A stretch of DNA of 64,000 bases from Combretum micranthum (taxonomy: Eukaryota > Streptophyta > Magnoliopsida > Myrtales > Combretaceae). Positions 12,825 through 25,345 of this stretch are shown one piece after another. Position 1 is the first letter of the stretch, and every line of letters begins with the position of its first letter. A program made the position numbers and the translations under genes. The notes beneath the pieces are model-generated. The model saw only the letters and a program-made list of their open reading frames with translations. It searched no databases and was not told the DNA's origin. The stretch is taken from positions 372,001 to 436,000 of the forward strand of contig JAMXBD010000395.1 in the NCBI GenBank assembly GCA_024138025.1, read 5' to 3'.

Positions 12825-13150
12825 GATTTTTATGTATATTATATTTATATCAAATCAATATTTATAATTTATTTGTATCATATTTTATTTGGTTAGTTTA
12901 TGAGTAAAATTATTAATTTTTTATTAGTATCATTTTTTTAATAAATATTTGTTTAAAAATAACAAAAAAATATATCTAAATAATCCATAAATGATAAAAC
13001 TAACGGATCTTAAGAGTTAGTTTATTTCATCATATTTTAATTATTTTAATATTATATTTTTATTATTTTTAAATTAATATTTATTAAAAATAAATATATA
13101 TATATATATATAATCTAATAATTTTATTTATAGATAGATCAATTAGGTAC
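12825..13150. repeat. Inverted pair of a dispersed AT-rich MITE-like repeat
   Basis: The left arm (about 12825-13000) has the family core TTTATGAGTAAAATTATTAA. The right arm (about 13016-13150) is its reverse complement, recognisable from TTTCATCATATTTTAATTATT onward. The same family occurs at about 8395-8550 (-), 13815-14035 (-), 14915-15065, 16735-16895 (+) and 34420-34585 (+). The termini are diffuse and no target duplication could be fixed, so its class is unknown; size and AT content suggest a MITE. Confidence 0.5.
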
Positions 13151-13331
13151 GGTTCAGATATAATTCAGCTAAAAATCAAACCACCACAACAGATGCTTAG
13201 TTTGAACGGAATTTGGGATCAAGGGACTTGTAAGCCAGGCTGCGGTTTTTCCAAGCGGACCGCCATTCACGGAGCAGGAAGCCAACACGCGTCAAAGGTG
13301 GCCAAGAAGAATGGAATGGACCACGGGACCG

Positions 13332-13534
13332 GTGGACCCCAAGGTTAATTTGGCGAAGGAAGGAAGGTAGAATGGGGTGTCGTAAGGGTTTAGCAAATCA
13401 AGACCGTCCATCTGGGAAACTGACAAAAACCTCTGTGGACAGCCGCCGGCTGATCAAAAGCTTGAATTTAAGGTGGTCCCAAAAAAAAGATTAAAGATTA
13501 AAAGGAGAAAGAGTGGGGCCGGGCTTTATATATG
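13332..13534 (+). promoter_or_regulatory. Promoter-like island with TCP-type sites and a TATA-like box
   Basis: This part of a GC-richer island (about 13200-13660) stands out from its AT-rich surroundings. It holds GTGGACCC (13332), GTGGTCCC (13473) and GTGGGGCC (13513), which fit the GTGGNCCC and GTGGGNCC sites of class II and class I TCP factors. TTTATATATG follows at 13525-13534. This is a common plant promoter layout, with proximal TCP sites just before a TATA box. No host gene is known downstream, so the transcript, if any, is unidentified. Confidence 0.35.
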
Positions 13535-13567
13535 AGGGGTAAGGACTAAGGACAGTGTTTGGTTTTT

Positions 13568-13666
13568 ATGGCAGTTGTGTCCACCCCATTATTTGTCTTT
13601 CCAGAGGACCTAGGGTTTTTGGTCCCCTACCTAGTTGCTGTTACCTATTGTCGAGTGCCTACGTAA
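13568..13666 (+). CDS. Possible 32-residue small ORF downstream of the TATA-like box
   Basis: An ATG about 35 bases after the TATA-like sequence at 13525-13534 opens a 32-codon frame ending in TAA. The predicted peptide is hydrophobic with several Pro and Val residues and one Cys, and matches nothing I recognise. If the TATA-like box is active, the ATG would lie close to the transcription start, which is short for a leader. It may be a peptide gene, the start of a non-coding transcript, or chance. Confidence 0.2.
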   Translation: MAVVSTPLFVFPEDLGFLVPYLVAVTYCRVPT

Positions 13667-13814
13667 TTCAAATTTCAGTTTAATTATTATGGACGATAAA
13701 ATTGGAATAAATATCATCTCAGAGCATATGATTCAGCCATTTTTTTTATTAATTTTTTAGAATATCAAATTTAATAGATATTTATACAAAATTTCGCTTT
13801 GATCCTTAACTTTA

Positions 13815-15065
13815 AACAATCAATTTAGGTCTATTTATTTTATCATATTCTACTTATTTTTTGATCATATATTTTTTATTATTTTTAAATAAATATTTAT
13901 CAATAAACAAAAACGATTAAAAACTAATAATTTTATTCATAAACAGACTAAACATATATAATATAAATATGATATAGATAATTTACAGATACAAATTTGA
14001 TATATATAATAATCAGATAACCGAAATAGACCCTTAATTCACAATTATACTTTTCATTTTTGCTTTGTTTGCTAATATAAAAAATGCAACTTATTGGTGC
14101 TAGATAATGCTTGAAAAAAGAAGTAAAAATTTAATAGTATGTGCTTTTGTTCAATTAGTAAATAGAATAAATAGTGCTAAGGAGATAGTAAAATATCTAT
14201 AAAATATTTAATTAGATATTAAATTGAATATTTTAAAGTTTAGATATTGAATTGATTTTTTTTTTTACAAAGTTCAGTTACTAAATGTGACATTTACTTA
14301 TTTTTTTAATAATTAATATTGTGATTTGAATTATTTCGTTCTAATTCCACATGCTATAGCACAATTTCACTTGATTTATTTCATCCAATTTATTTTCCAT
14401 CATTTTTCAATCATAATTCAATAAAATTGTATGGACAAAACATCTAAAATATGAGACTATAGTGGACTTTCCATACATTTGTAGCTATACCATAACCTTT
14501 TGGGCCAAATAACGTATATAGGAAAGTACAAATAAATCTTCTAGACTTCGACATCAGTATAGATGCATGCTTTAGATTTTTAAATACTGTAAATAACTTT
14601 TTATAACTTCACTAAATTCATACCACAAAGGACAATTGATTTATTCATTTTATCAAAGATATAATAAGATCAGAGTTTACAAAGTATTTTTACAATAAGA
14701 TCATATTTAATAGAGGTCTTTTCAGTTTAAAGGATATTTGACGATTCATCAAAGTTTCCGAGTTTTTTAACAATAAAAAGTTCATGAGGTCTATCCATAA
14801 TCGGGCTAAAATTTAAAGATGTAAATTGTATCTACTCCAGATATACGACTCTTATTAACAGATATCTCAAATACTTGCTTAAGGTCATGTTTACATCTAA
14901 GGTCTGTTTGTTTATTGATAGATTATAAATATAGGTTTTTATTTAATTTTTTTATAATAAATTATTTATAAAAAAATTATATACATAAAAAAATTGACAG
15001 TTCTTATTAAAAAATTAAATAGATCAAATATAATAAAATAAAAATATAAATTAAACATATTTATA
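13815..15065. other. AT-rich intergenic DNA with repeat-family copies
   Basis: Two more copies of the TTTATGAGTAAAATT repeat family lie here, at about 13815-14035 (minus orientation) and 14915-15065 (diverged). A fragment of another AT-rich family lies at about 14185-14300. No coding region is supported; the 71-codon ORF at 15070-15285 just beyond it is low-complexity. Confidence 0.4.
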
Positions 15066-15747
15066 CATATTATTTAAAAAAATAATAAATACATATGAAA
15101 AATAGATTATCTAAATTGATCCTAAATCCATAAGATAAGTAACTTTCTTCAACGAACACCTCTCCGTCTACTAATAAGATTCTTAAGATGTGTGTGTATT
15201 CAGTTTTATAGGTTTTATACTTCCATCTAATATTTGTTTTTATTTCAATATAAATTGAAGCACATGACATTTGTGCTAAGTACAATCATTAATTAAAAGT
15301 CAATTCTTATTTGACGACCAAGCTTAGTTATTTTCAGCCTAGGTCTAGGGGTAAATCATTCTTTGCTTATTTGTGTTTTTGATCTTTTGTACTTCATATG
15401 CCTGTACTTTATAACCATACGATAAATTGTATGATGTATGCTAGACTTAAATTTTATTAATTTATGTAGTTATAATTATTTAAAGTTTAAAAGTGTCAAT
15501 ATATCAAGTTAATTTTGTTTAATTTTATAATTAATTATCTAAATTTTACTAAATTTTATATTTAGTCTTTCAAACTTTACTTATTTTTATAATTAGCTAT
15601 TTCATCTAAGTATTACGAATGAACTTGAAAAGTTGATAAATAGTAAAAATATATTTAAATTTTAAATAATTGGTTATACAAATTAATAAAACTGAGATGG
15701 TACGTTTACTACACTATGTAACCTACACGACAGATAAAAGTTCGGTC

Positions 15748-16425
15748 GTGGTGATTAGACATCAGCACGGGGCGGTTCCGAACCGGGAACTGCCCCGAAC
15801 CGTCGCCGGCGGTTCCGGACCCGGGAACCGCCCCGTGGGTGACGGTTTCGAACCGTTGGAGGACCCACCGGAACCGGCGGGTCCAAACGGTTCGGCATGG
15901 TGGAACCGGCGGTTCAACCGGTCCGGAATCGTTATTCCGGAACCGGAACAGGCGGTTCCAACCCGCCAGAAGGAGAAAAAAAAAAAAACATAAAACGGAA
16001 TAGGAAAAATGGGGAGCGTGCGGCGCATCTGAAATTTGGGTTGGGGGGGGGTGTGCGGGGTGCCAGGGGCAGCATTTGAGGGGGAAAAAAAAAAAAAAGA
16101 TGAAACCAAACAAAACGGAATAAGTCAATATTGTCGGCAACGCAAATGAAGAAATGAGGAGGAGGGCCTTGCACCGTGCAGTAGTATGTCCAAAAAAAAA
16201 AGCAAAACAACAAAGTCACGCAAATGATTTTTGTTTTCTTTATTTTTTCCAAAAAAAAAAAAAACGGTTCACGTGGAACCGGAACCGGAACCACCAGAAC
16301 CGGCGATTCCTTGGAACCGTGAACCGCCCCGGCTCTCGCGGTTCCGTTTCCGATTCCACGAAATGTGGAACCGTGAACCGGCGGTTCCAGTTCGGGTCCG
16401 AACCGTGCCGACCTCTAGTGGTGAT
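15748..16425. mobile_element. GC-rich non-autonomous hAT-like element with 8-bp target duplication
   Basis: The element proper spans 15756-16417 (662 bp), flanked by direct repeats GTGGTGAT at 15748-15755 and 16418-16425. Its ends are imperfect inverted repeats: TAGACATCAGCACGG on the left against TAGAGGTCGGCACGG read inward from the right. Both sides carry many subterminal GGTTCCG/CGGAACC words in inverted orientation, making this the most GC-rich stretch in the window. An 8-bp duplication and short TIRs with dense subterminal motifs are typical of hAT elements. No transposase is encoded; the overlapping Pro/Arg-rich ORFs on both strands are by-products of the repeats. The mobilising transposase is unknown. 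Confidence 0.72.
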
Positions 16426-16426
16426 T

Positions 16427-18937
16427 TTTACTTATATTCCTAAAACTCACGACAAAAGAGTGCTGGTAACTTGGTAATACAAGGAAAGAGTATAGGCATA
16501 TTATATCATATATTACATATCATATGTATGCATTACGTTATGCTTCCATCAAGTTTACAAAGGTTGCATTAATTTATTTTCTCGTCTAAAGACCAAACAA
16601 ATGCTAAAACTTTGCTTACTTACGTGCTGACTGGACGAATGGACTTCTTTTTTCCTAGTTATCATCTTAGAAGTCCCAAAATTAATTAAAACAGTGAATT
16701 TGGAATTTGGAATTTGGCATATCAGGTTTTTATTTGTATTAAATCTATATCAGATCTGCATCTGTAACTTATTTGTATCATATCTGTATCGTATCTGTTT
16801 GGTCTGTTTATGAATAAAATTATCGGTTTTTAATTTGTATTTATTTCTTATCAAATATATGTTTAAAAATAACTAGAATATAATGAAATAAGCAGAATGC
16901 TACTGAAATACTTAACATAGCAATTATTATATATTTTATAATTGTTAGATTATTAACCAAAGTTTCCAAGGCCATAACACTATTAACATTTATAATAGTT
17001 GGGTAGAGGCATGTTAATTTTTTTAAAAATATTTTATAATATAATTGTTGTCACTTGTGTGTTTATTAAAAAAATTAGAAGGAAATTCAATAAGTTTTTA
17101 AATATTACTTCTGCTTGTTTAATAAACATCCTTACAACACGTCTTATTATTTTCCTATTTACATACATCTGGGCAAGTTTAATTTGTTGAGCAAAAACCG
17201 TTCAATGAATTTTGTCTTTGTATAGGGAGATAGAATTTTAAAAAAAAAAAAAACCCAAAATGATTGAAGGTGGCAAAGTGGACGATCTCCTTTGGAAAAT
17301 CTTTCCTGCTCCATCAATTTCAAACTTGTTTTAGGGTTTCGGACAAGACAAGAATTATTTGAATATAATAAAAGATCACGAAGAGAAAAGGAAAGATTGG
17401 GTCAATTATTTAATTCGTTTAGAACGTAGAAACCCCTAGCTAAACGGGATCAATCATATACCAACTTTTAATTAGATGATGACTAGGAGACATGGACTAT
17501 GCATGGTCTTTCCATGACCAACATTTTATTTTAAATGGCATACCTACCCCTTTTTTTCCCCACACCTTCCCCCTAAAATTAATTTTTTTTTTATCTTTTT
17601 TCTTCTAATATTATAACAATATTTTTATCAATATTTCAAATTTGATATACTAGATTCGATTCATTTCTCTACTGTTATAATGGCTAAAAAAATAAAAATC
17701 TGTTATTATTCATCTTCTTTAAGAGGTATGGATCCAAATATATTAATCTTTTAAGTCACAATTTTCTCGATTAAACGTATACTTTAATCAAAGTAGCTAT
17801 TTGAGATTAATACATATATAAATGGGCAATACCTTTCCTTTACCGACAAATCCCGTGAAATATAAAATTCATAGTTGGTATATTTTTAAATGTCACAATA
17901 GAAAAAGAAACCTTCGGAGCTATTTGGCAAGCAAATCAAACAAGGAAATAACGTGACAATTACTTAATAAATCGTATCTAATGTATGAAGAACTTGTTTT
18001 TTGTTTGCTGGTAAGGTTGAGTGCTGGCATTGACAATCTAAACCCATATATTCATAGAAACATGATTCCGAAATTTCTTAGGACATAATCGGCTCTTGGT
18101 TTAGTGTTAATTTGACAACGATTTCTTAGTCATTTCCAAGCTAGTGTTTGGTAGAAAACAAATAGAATAAATAAATAAATTACCCATATATATATTAGAT
18201 ATATGTATATATGTATGATACAAATTAGACATGGATCAAACAAATTACATAAACAAACCCTATATTATTTGAACATTAGAAGAAATAAAAAAATACGTAA
18301 AATAAAAGAAAAGAGAAAAGATATAATTTTTGAAAAAGTTTTTTAATTTTTTATTATTTTAATATACCTAATGTCCTGTTTGAATATTATATATATATAT
18401 ATATATATTGCTAGTTTTTTCAATGGTAAAATTATCACATAAAGGTTGATAAGCATTTTTTTTTTTTAATTAAGATTTGAGGGACTAAAAACTCAATTTC
18501 ACATAAATGGTAGTATGGTATTCTTGAAGTTGGCACCGGTTGCGAGCTTTTAAGTGGCTCTTCATGTATTACAAACTTTAATTTTAATTCCCATGTCAAA
18601 AAATGGACTTGGTCAACAGTATATTTCTTTGAATTCTTTGAAACGCAAACTTAGTCAAATAATCAATAGCAGACAAAGGTTTGAAAAATGATGCTAGACA
18701 TAATTGTTGAAGTCGAAACTGGATCCACATCAAACTTCAGAGTGACTCTTCATCATGTACTACAAACTTTAATTTGACTCCCTACGCTCCTCTATCAACA
18801 AATGGATTTTTTCGACAGTATGCATTTTTGAATTCTTTAAAATCTTAACTTTGTCAAATAATCAATACCTAACAAAGGTCGTTGAAGTCGAAACTTGATG
18901 CAAATCACCAACCTTTACAATAATACCATCATTGGAA
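16427..18937. other. AT-rich intergenic DNA
   Basis: One plus-oriented copy of the TTTATGAGTAAAATT family lies at about 16735-16895. Two similar tracts near 18530-18660 and 18710-18860 share words (aagtggctcttcat, tactacaaactttaat, tttgaattcttt) and look like a diverged direct duplication. No gene is supported. Confidence 0.4.
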
Positions 18938-19832
18938 TTACCACTCGGAGTGGGCATGGTTCGATTTGATCGGTTCGATTTTAGTTTTACTAAAATCAAA
19001 TCAAATCATAATTTATGATTTTTTTTCCATCTCAAATCAAACCATTAAATAACGATTTGGTTTGGATTAGAAATTTTCTAAACCATTAAATAATGGCTTG
19101 GTTCGATTTAGATTACAAATTAAATCAAAATTTTAATTAAAATTTTTTTATTATAGTTTTTTCACATTTGTATAGATATTTAAATATTTATATTATTTTA
19201 CAAAATTTATATTACAAATCACGACAAAATACTTTATGAATTCATCATACATTTAATCTATAGTCCTCTATAAAATTAGTTATTCACAAATATAATATAT
19301 TCACTAAATAATACACAGAATGTCATAATTTATAGTTTTTAATAAAACTACAAAGCCAATTATCTACCAATAAATTTAGCCAAAATAAAATGTCATCTAT
19401 TAACAAAAGTCATCAACTAATAAGATGATCTGCTGATAAAATACATTAAATAATTAAGACATAATAAGAGTTTATAATTAAATAAAAAAATTCCATAGTT
19501 TACAAAATAAAAAACTATTAAAAAAAACAATAGTTTATCATCAACAAAAGAATATGTATCATGTTTCTACAAAATAAATTTAAAAATGAACAAGTAATTT
19601 TAATCAATATTCATCAAATAATAAATATTGAATCATATGAATATATATGACCAAGTAAAATATTATTACTTTTTTTCTAAAATGATTTGATTTGGTTATC
19701 CTTCCAAATTAATCATAAATTTACGGATTAGTTTGGATTGGAAAATTTTTAAACTAAATTGTTAAAAAAACTATATATTCGGTTTGGTTGGATTCAGTTC
19801 GATTAGTTTTTTTGCCTACCCTAGTTATCACT
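18938..19832. mobile_element. Probable hAT-like non-autonomous element
   Basis: The element spans about 18946-19824 (879 bp). It is flanked by near-identical 8-bp repeats TTACCACT (18938-18945) and TTATCACT (19825-19832). Its ends are related inverted repeats, CGGAGTGGGCA and CTAGGGTAGGCA read inward. Subterminal words of the ATTTGGTTTGGATT type occur in inverted orientation near both ends. The AT-rich interior has no transposase. One mismatch in the duplication and the diverged ends suggest an older insertion. Confidence 0.5.
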
Positions 19833-19834
19833 AC

Positions 19835-20465
19835 CAACATCATAAACCCTATTTGTATATCGCCATCACCATCGCCATACCATTGCTATAATCACCACAT
19901 TTATAATAACATCAACACTTTTGCACCACCATTGTTACGAATCCCATCACCATTGTTATCAATAACCACAACGATCTTCTTACTACTATCACTAGTATTA
20001 CACTGTTGTAATTATCACCATTGTTCTCACCTTACTATTAGTTGCCACCAACTACTACCCTTCATGATGATATCATTGATCCTACCACCACTACTAATAC
20101 CCTTTCACTGCCAATAATACAACTATCCTTGAACTACATCTCCATCATACACTACCAAACCACTAATACTATTATACCATCACCTTTGTCACTTCTATAA
20201 TTAATGATGCATTTCTTACACCTATCATCATTGTTACGACCTCACTGTTGACATAATTACTAATGTGTTAATGTTAATGCTTACATCCCACCCTTAGAAT
20301 AATACAACCATTTACCAACAATAAATGGCTATTGTTGCCACAACAATGTCGGTGATGGTAACGATCAAATGGTAAATACAATTGTGGTGATGAGGTATTA
20401 GGGCAACAATACTACTTGTGTGGGGTCGTAGTGGTGATCATAAGGGGTGATCAAATAGTGGTAGA
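19835..20465. repeat. Cryptic simple sequence of CAT/ACC triplets with a strand switch
   Basis: From about 19835 to 20300 the plus strand is built largely of scrambled CAT, CAC and ACC triplets. From about 20340 to 20465 it switches to GTG/GGT/GAT triplets. It opens a Ser/Pro/His-rich 109-codon frame without family features. The pattern suggests a decayed trinucleotide satellite, part of it inverted. Confidence 0.45.
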
Positions 20466-20706
20466 GGTACTTTTTTTTTCTAATTAAACAAGGTCATCTT
20501 GATCATTTTTACTCGCTTCCCACTTAATCATATGATACAATAATATGATGAAAACAATGGAGTGGTTATTCCTAACGAGAAGAATTCGCACGAGTAAATA
20601 ACATGGTATGTATTACTCGACCATTCCAAGGAATAGTTAATCCTAAGGGTTCTTTTTTTCTTTCATTTCTTACCTTTTCCATTCTTGAAAGTGAATAGAC
20701 TATTAT

Positions 20707-21640
20707 TGAAATCCCTAAACCTACACCTAATTAAGTTAAAAATAGTATAATGGAATAATGTAATATGTGGTTGAGTTTAGATTAGAATTAGATTTTAATT
20801 TAGAAATTGGACTTAAATAGTAGTTAAATCAAATAAAGAAATAAATGGATAATTGACATAATCAAGTTAGCAAGTAGATTAAATTGAGATTTGAAATTTC
20901 AAATATTCCCTTTGAAATTTTTTAATTGTTTTACCTATCTATTTTGCTAAATTGAATTTCATAATCTCTTTCGATTTTTCAAATATAATCCATTTTCCTC
21001 AATTATAAATCGTAAACTCTCAAATATGCAATTTAAATGTTTAGTAAAATTCTTAAACCCTTGAATTTTGTTTTAACTTTCTTTTTCTTGAATCTCTATA
21101 ATTTATGAATTCAACTAATTATTTAAATATATCAGTTTCCAAGTTTAGACCCAAACTAAATATCAATTTTATCAAACTTATTTTCAAAACTAAATTTCTT
21201 ATTCAAAATATTAATTTCTATTATATAGATTCTCAAATTATTTTCTAAATATTTTTATAACTAAATATAATCATCAGAAAGGTATAAATCTAATACCCTT
21301 ATCCCTAAATATCCTTATCATATTCTTTTCCTTTGCCTTTTTTTTTATCTTTTGCTATCATTTTCTTTTTTCTCTCTATCTTTCCTTCTTCTTCTTTTTT
21401 TCTTCTTTTTTCTTCTTTCATTTCAACAAATCAAACCCTAAATCCTAATTTCAAGGAGATTAAAAGAGAGATTAAGGATGAAAGACAAGAAAGAAGATGG
21501 GAATTAAGCTTGGAGAAGCTACATCAACGAGGAAGGAGGAGGAGTAGTAGTAGTCTTTGTTTGCTTTATTTGGATAAACAAGTATAGTTGTTTTCTTTAA
21601 TCTATTTGTTGTAAATGCAAGAGAATGATGAGTTAATGTT

Positions 21641-21681
<41 letters not shown>

Positions 21682-24100
21682 TTTAAGAAAAATGGTAAAC
21701 TAGTAGTATATAAGCATGTAAGTTAAAACCTAGGTATGTTGATGCACGAGTACTGATAGTGTTTAATAAAATGATATTGAGTTATATAAAGTAATAGTAT
21801 GTATATAAATATTATAAGTTATGTTTATGAAAGGATATGCCGATAATAACATGTTTTATTGAAGTGTGTTGTAAGTAAGTAAGTAGTTGAGATTAGGACA
21901 AAAAGACAAAGGAAAAACGTAAGTTGATTCCTTTGTGCATCACAGCCGTATCATGATCGGTGATAGAAATGGAAATGAAGAAATAGTGTGATCACAGACA
22001 TGATGAAGATTGTGATCTCCTCTAATCATGGATTTTCATATGTAATAGCCTAGATCACGGCCGTGACAAAAATGGTGTTATCTCCTTGTCATGGGCATGA
22101 CGAGGCCCGTAATGAGGATCAAGGCCTCCATCATAGGCATGATCTATTTCCTGGTGCTATTTATAAAAAAAAAAAAAAAAAGAAAAGAAAAAATAGAGAA
22201 AGATAAAACGAAATAGATGAATGACGGTTCAAAAGTTATGATAGTTAATTTATATAATTAAGAGTGAGTTAAAAGAATTTATAGATTAATAATTAATTGG
22301 ATTAGAAAAAGAAGTTAAAGTATAAATGAGTTTTATAACTAAACTAGGTTTAATATAGATTTTGAATATATTGTGAAATAGTTAATAGATCAAAGTTTAA
22401 TGTGAATCTTAGACATAAAATGAACTAAGTTAATTAATCTAAGTTCAGCTTGACTAAATATACTTTAATTAGTTAAAATGAATTAGATTGATTAAGTTTA
22501 AACAACTTGACTTAGTAATTAAATTAAATGATTAAATCTAATCAACTTCGCTAATAATTAAGTTCATATAGACTTAACTTATAAATGGCTTAGGGATAAT
22601 GTAAATAATATATTAAGCTAGGTTTTAATTAATATAGAGAGTATGTTGTTTCAAATGTATTTTCTTTGGAGGAAATGAGTATTTGAAAATGAATAATGTG
22701 GTGATGTTTTTATAAATAAAGTGTATAAACAAAGAGAAAAGAAATAATTTGATAGAAATGGAGAACTGTCTATATCTTAGCATGGCAATCTTCGTAGCCA
22801 TGGTGGGATTCCTACTTATAGACTGATCAAATAGGTTCTAAAATGAATTTGAAGTAGATGGTTAATTAATTTAAATTCTCATATAGTTTAATTTTCTTAA
22901 AACAAATGTTCAAGTCTGGCTTTTGATTCTTCTAGATTGTCTTCTGAGTGAATCTAAATTGAAATGGTATGCAATTACGTGTTTATTGTTTGTTAGGATA
23001 GTCATTCCTAATGAACTAAAACTTAAATATAGCTTAAATGAATGAATGATGCTTGTGCTTGTGTCATTTAACCCGGTCAGAAGAGCGACAACCTTGTCCA
23101 AAGCCAAGCACGGTAGTTTAGGCGCTTAGGCCATCTCTGTCATGATGTAATGTCATTTATAAGTGGCTTAGCAAGTAGTCGATGGGGCAAACAATATTGG
23201 AATAACATCTACTTAGACTTATGATAAAGTAACATATTTTAGTTTATCTTTATGGGCATGATTGAACTAACTGATGTTATGGCTTGAAATGGGTAAAGAT
23301 GCATAGCGGTTGTGAACCCTAGATGATGCTATTTTCCCTTTCAATTAGATATAGGAGATATAGGTGTTCGGATTGCCTGCATTAACCCTTGAGCAGCTGT
23401 TATTACTCAGAACCCTCAGATTCTCATATATCGTTCTAGAGTGTGAGTGCTCCAATGCTAATTTGTTTACTTTAATTAAAAGATAATAATCTTTTATTAT
23501 TGTATTACACTAGCTTAAGCTCGTGTATCACCTCGTGTGTGCTTGTATTACTGTGTACAGGACTTCAACTCATTATTTTGTCTTTCCAAGTGTTGATATG
23601 GTGATGATGGTGATGTTGATGATGATTTGATTATGATTATGATGACGATGATGATGTTTTTGTTAATAATGAGGATGCTTTGGGTGATGATGATGTTGAT
23701 TCAGTTATGGGCGATCCTAGTGGTTTGAGAAAAGAAGTGAAATAAGGCTAATGGATTATTTGTTTTTTATTTTATTTTATTTTGTTTTGTTTAAAGAGCT
23801 GAATTTATATTAAAGATTGTATTTTCTTTAAGGACCTAGTGGAGCTCATATGTTTTGTAATAAACTTTCAAAACTTGTTTTTTAAACATTGTGTGAGTAG
23901 AAGCTAAAAATGTTTTTATTAAGATTTTTTTCCCATCATAAATCTAGTTGTCTCTAGAATCTAACTAAACGATATATGAATTTAAAACCAGCTACCAATG
24001 TTTAACATAAATATCTTCTTTTAAGGAAGCCTGAGCACGTAATACGTAAGATATTATACGTGATGATTGTACATACCTTGATTTAATTTGGGGTGTTACA
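20707..24100 (+). mobile_element. Probable solo LTR of a gypsy-type (Tekay/Del-like) retrotransposon
   Basis: The segment starts TGAAATCCCTAAACC and ends GGGGTGTTACA, so it has TG...CA ends. It is flanked by ATTAT on both sides (20702-20706 and 24101-24105), which fits a 5-bp target duplication, though that word is common in AT-rich DNA. At about 21280 TATAAATC is followed by a long CT-rich leader, like an LTR promoter and R region. Near 23561 TGTGTACAG resembles a 3' splice site, followed by GAT-rich sequence encoding a short Asp-rich peptide that stops near 23750. As I recall, long Tekay/Del LTRs share this layout. No gag-pol sequence is present, so recombination to a solo LTR about 3.4 kb long is the simplest reading. 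Confidence 0.5.
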
Positions 24101-24133
24101 ATTATAGTTATAACTTATAACACATTATTGGTG

Positions 24134-24283
24134 AAATTTGGATTTTAATTTATGTTAATCAATGCTAAAGCTAGACTTACCCAAATATATTATTAATTTT
24201 AGGCCCTAAAATTTGAGTTCTAATTTATTTTAATCAATGCTAGAGCTAGACTTATCCATAATATTATTAATTTTAGGCATAAA
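24134..24283. repeat. Tandem duplication, two diverged units of about 75 bp
   Basis: Two adjacent copies share AAATTTG, TTAATCAATGCTA, AGCTAGACTTA and ATTATTAATTTTAGGC in the same order and spacing. They differ at several positions. They lie just outside the right end of the putative solo LTR. Confidence 0.75.
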
Positions 24284-25345
24284 AGTGGCTATGAACACTT
24301 TTTGTTTTAATACCAATATTGTAATATTACTAATATATTAAAAATGAAGAAAATTTATCAAGGTATTTACTATTTAGTAACTTATAGATTTCATGCAACA
24401 CAGGTGATTTCGAAATGTTACATACCATAGGTTCATATTTAGGAAATTTGTAGTATAGTATGGAATAAGATATTTTAACCTAGCCATCTTTGAATTCTAT
24501 CATCCCAGTGCCCATTAATCCATGTGGATCGGGTTAACTATGAGACAGGAAACATGATGATTTTTTTATATTTTGTTTAATGAAATCGATAGAAGATTTT
24601 CTCCAAAGAAAATTGCTTTTCTTTGACAAATGGATCATCCTCTTATGATCTGAAAATTACATTTCACAGAACAAACCATGTCGAAATTTATCTTGTTTTA
24701 CCATACCAAAATGTTTCACTTGTATTCTTTCAGACAGTTTTGGTTTGAAAATAAAATTCTTCCAAAAACTTCATGCATGTGATAGGATAACTAGAAAAAA
24801 AAAATTTTTTTCTACTTTTAACTCTTTTAATTTTTATCAATTTATAAATCAATAAATAAGATTATGTAAATTTTTAAATTAACTTATAATATTATAACTA
24901 TCTTTATTTTTATAATATTAACCATGGATCAAAATCTAATTAAATACGAAGTTTGTATACGTTGGTCAAACATAAGGAGACATGCTTGATGCTAGTGATG
25001 GTTCTACCTTGGTGACAGACAGGTTTTTGGTGATTATTGATGCTCATTGTACTAGAATCTGTTCTATTTGGACTCCACATTTAATTGAATAACTCTTTTT
25101 TTTTTTCATCCCAGTTTCCTTTATCTCTTACTACAGCATTTTCCTCCTCCATCCACTGTTAGGTTTTACAAAAACTTCCACTATTTATAACTTTTACTAC
25201 TTATAATTGCCACACAATCATTTTATTATTATTATTTTTTTGTAACAACAATTTGGCCTGCATAGAGGTCTAGTAACAATTGTTTTTATTGATAATTTCT
25301 ATGTTATTTTTATTTGTTGCATGGTTATTCATTTTAATATGTTAT

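Noticed and set aside
15709..16477. Overlapping Pro/Arg-rich ORFs of 107-143 codons on both strands
   Set aside because: They arise from the GC-rich repeat array of the hAT-like element, occur in nearly all frames and show no protein family.
19788..20117. 109-codon Ser/Pro/His-rich ORF
   Set aside because: It consists of scrambled CAT/ACC triplets, and its start lies inside the hAT-like element.
21333..21587. 84-codon ORF in a CT-rich segment
   Set aside because: It falls in the CT-rich leader of the putative LTR; its Phe/Ser composition follows from the pyrimidine run.
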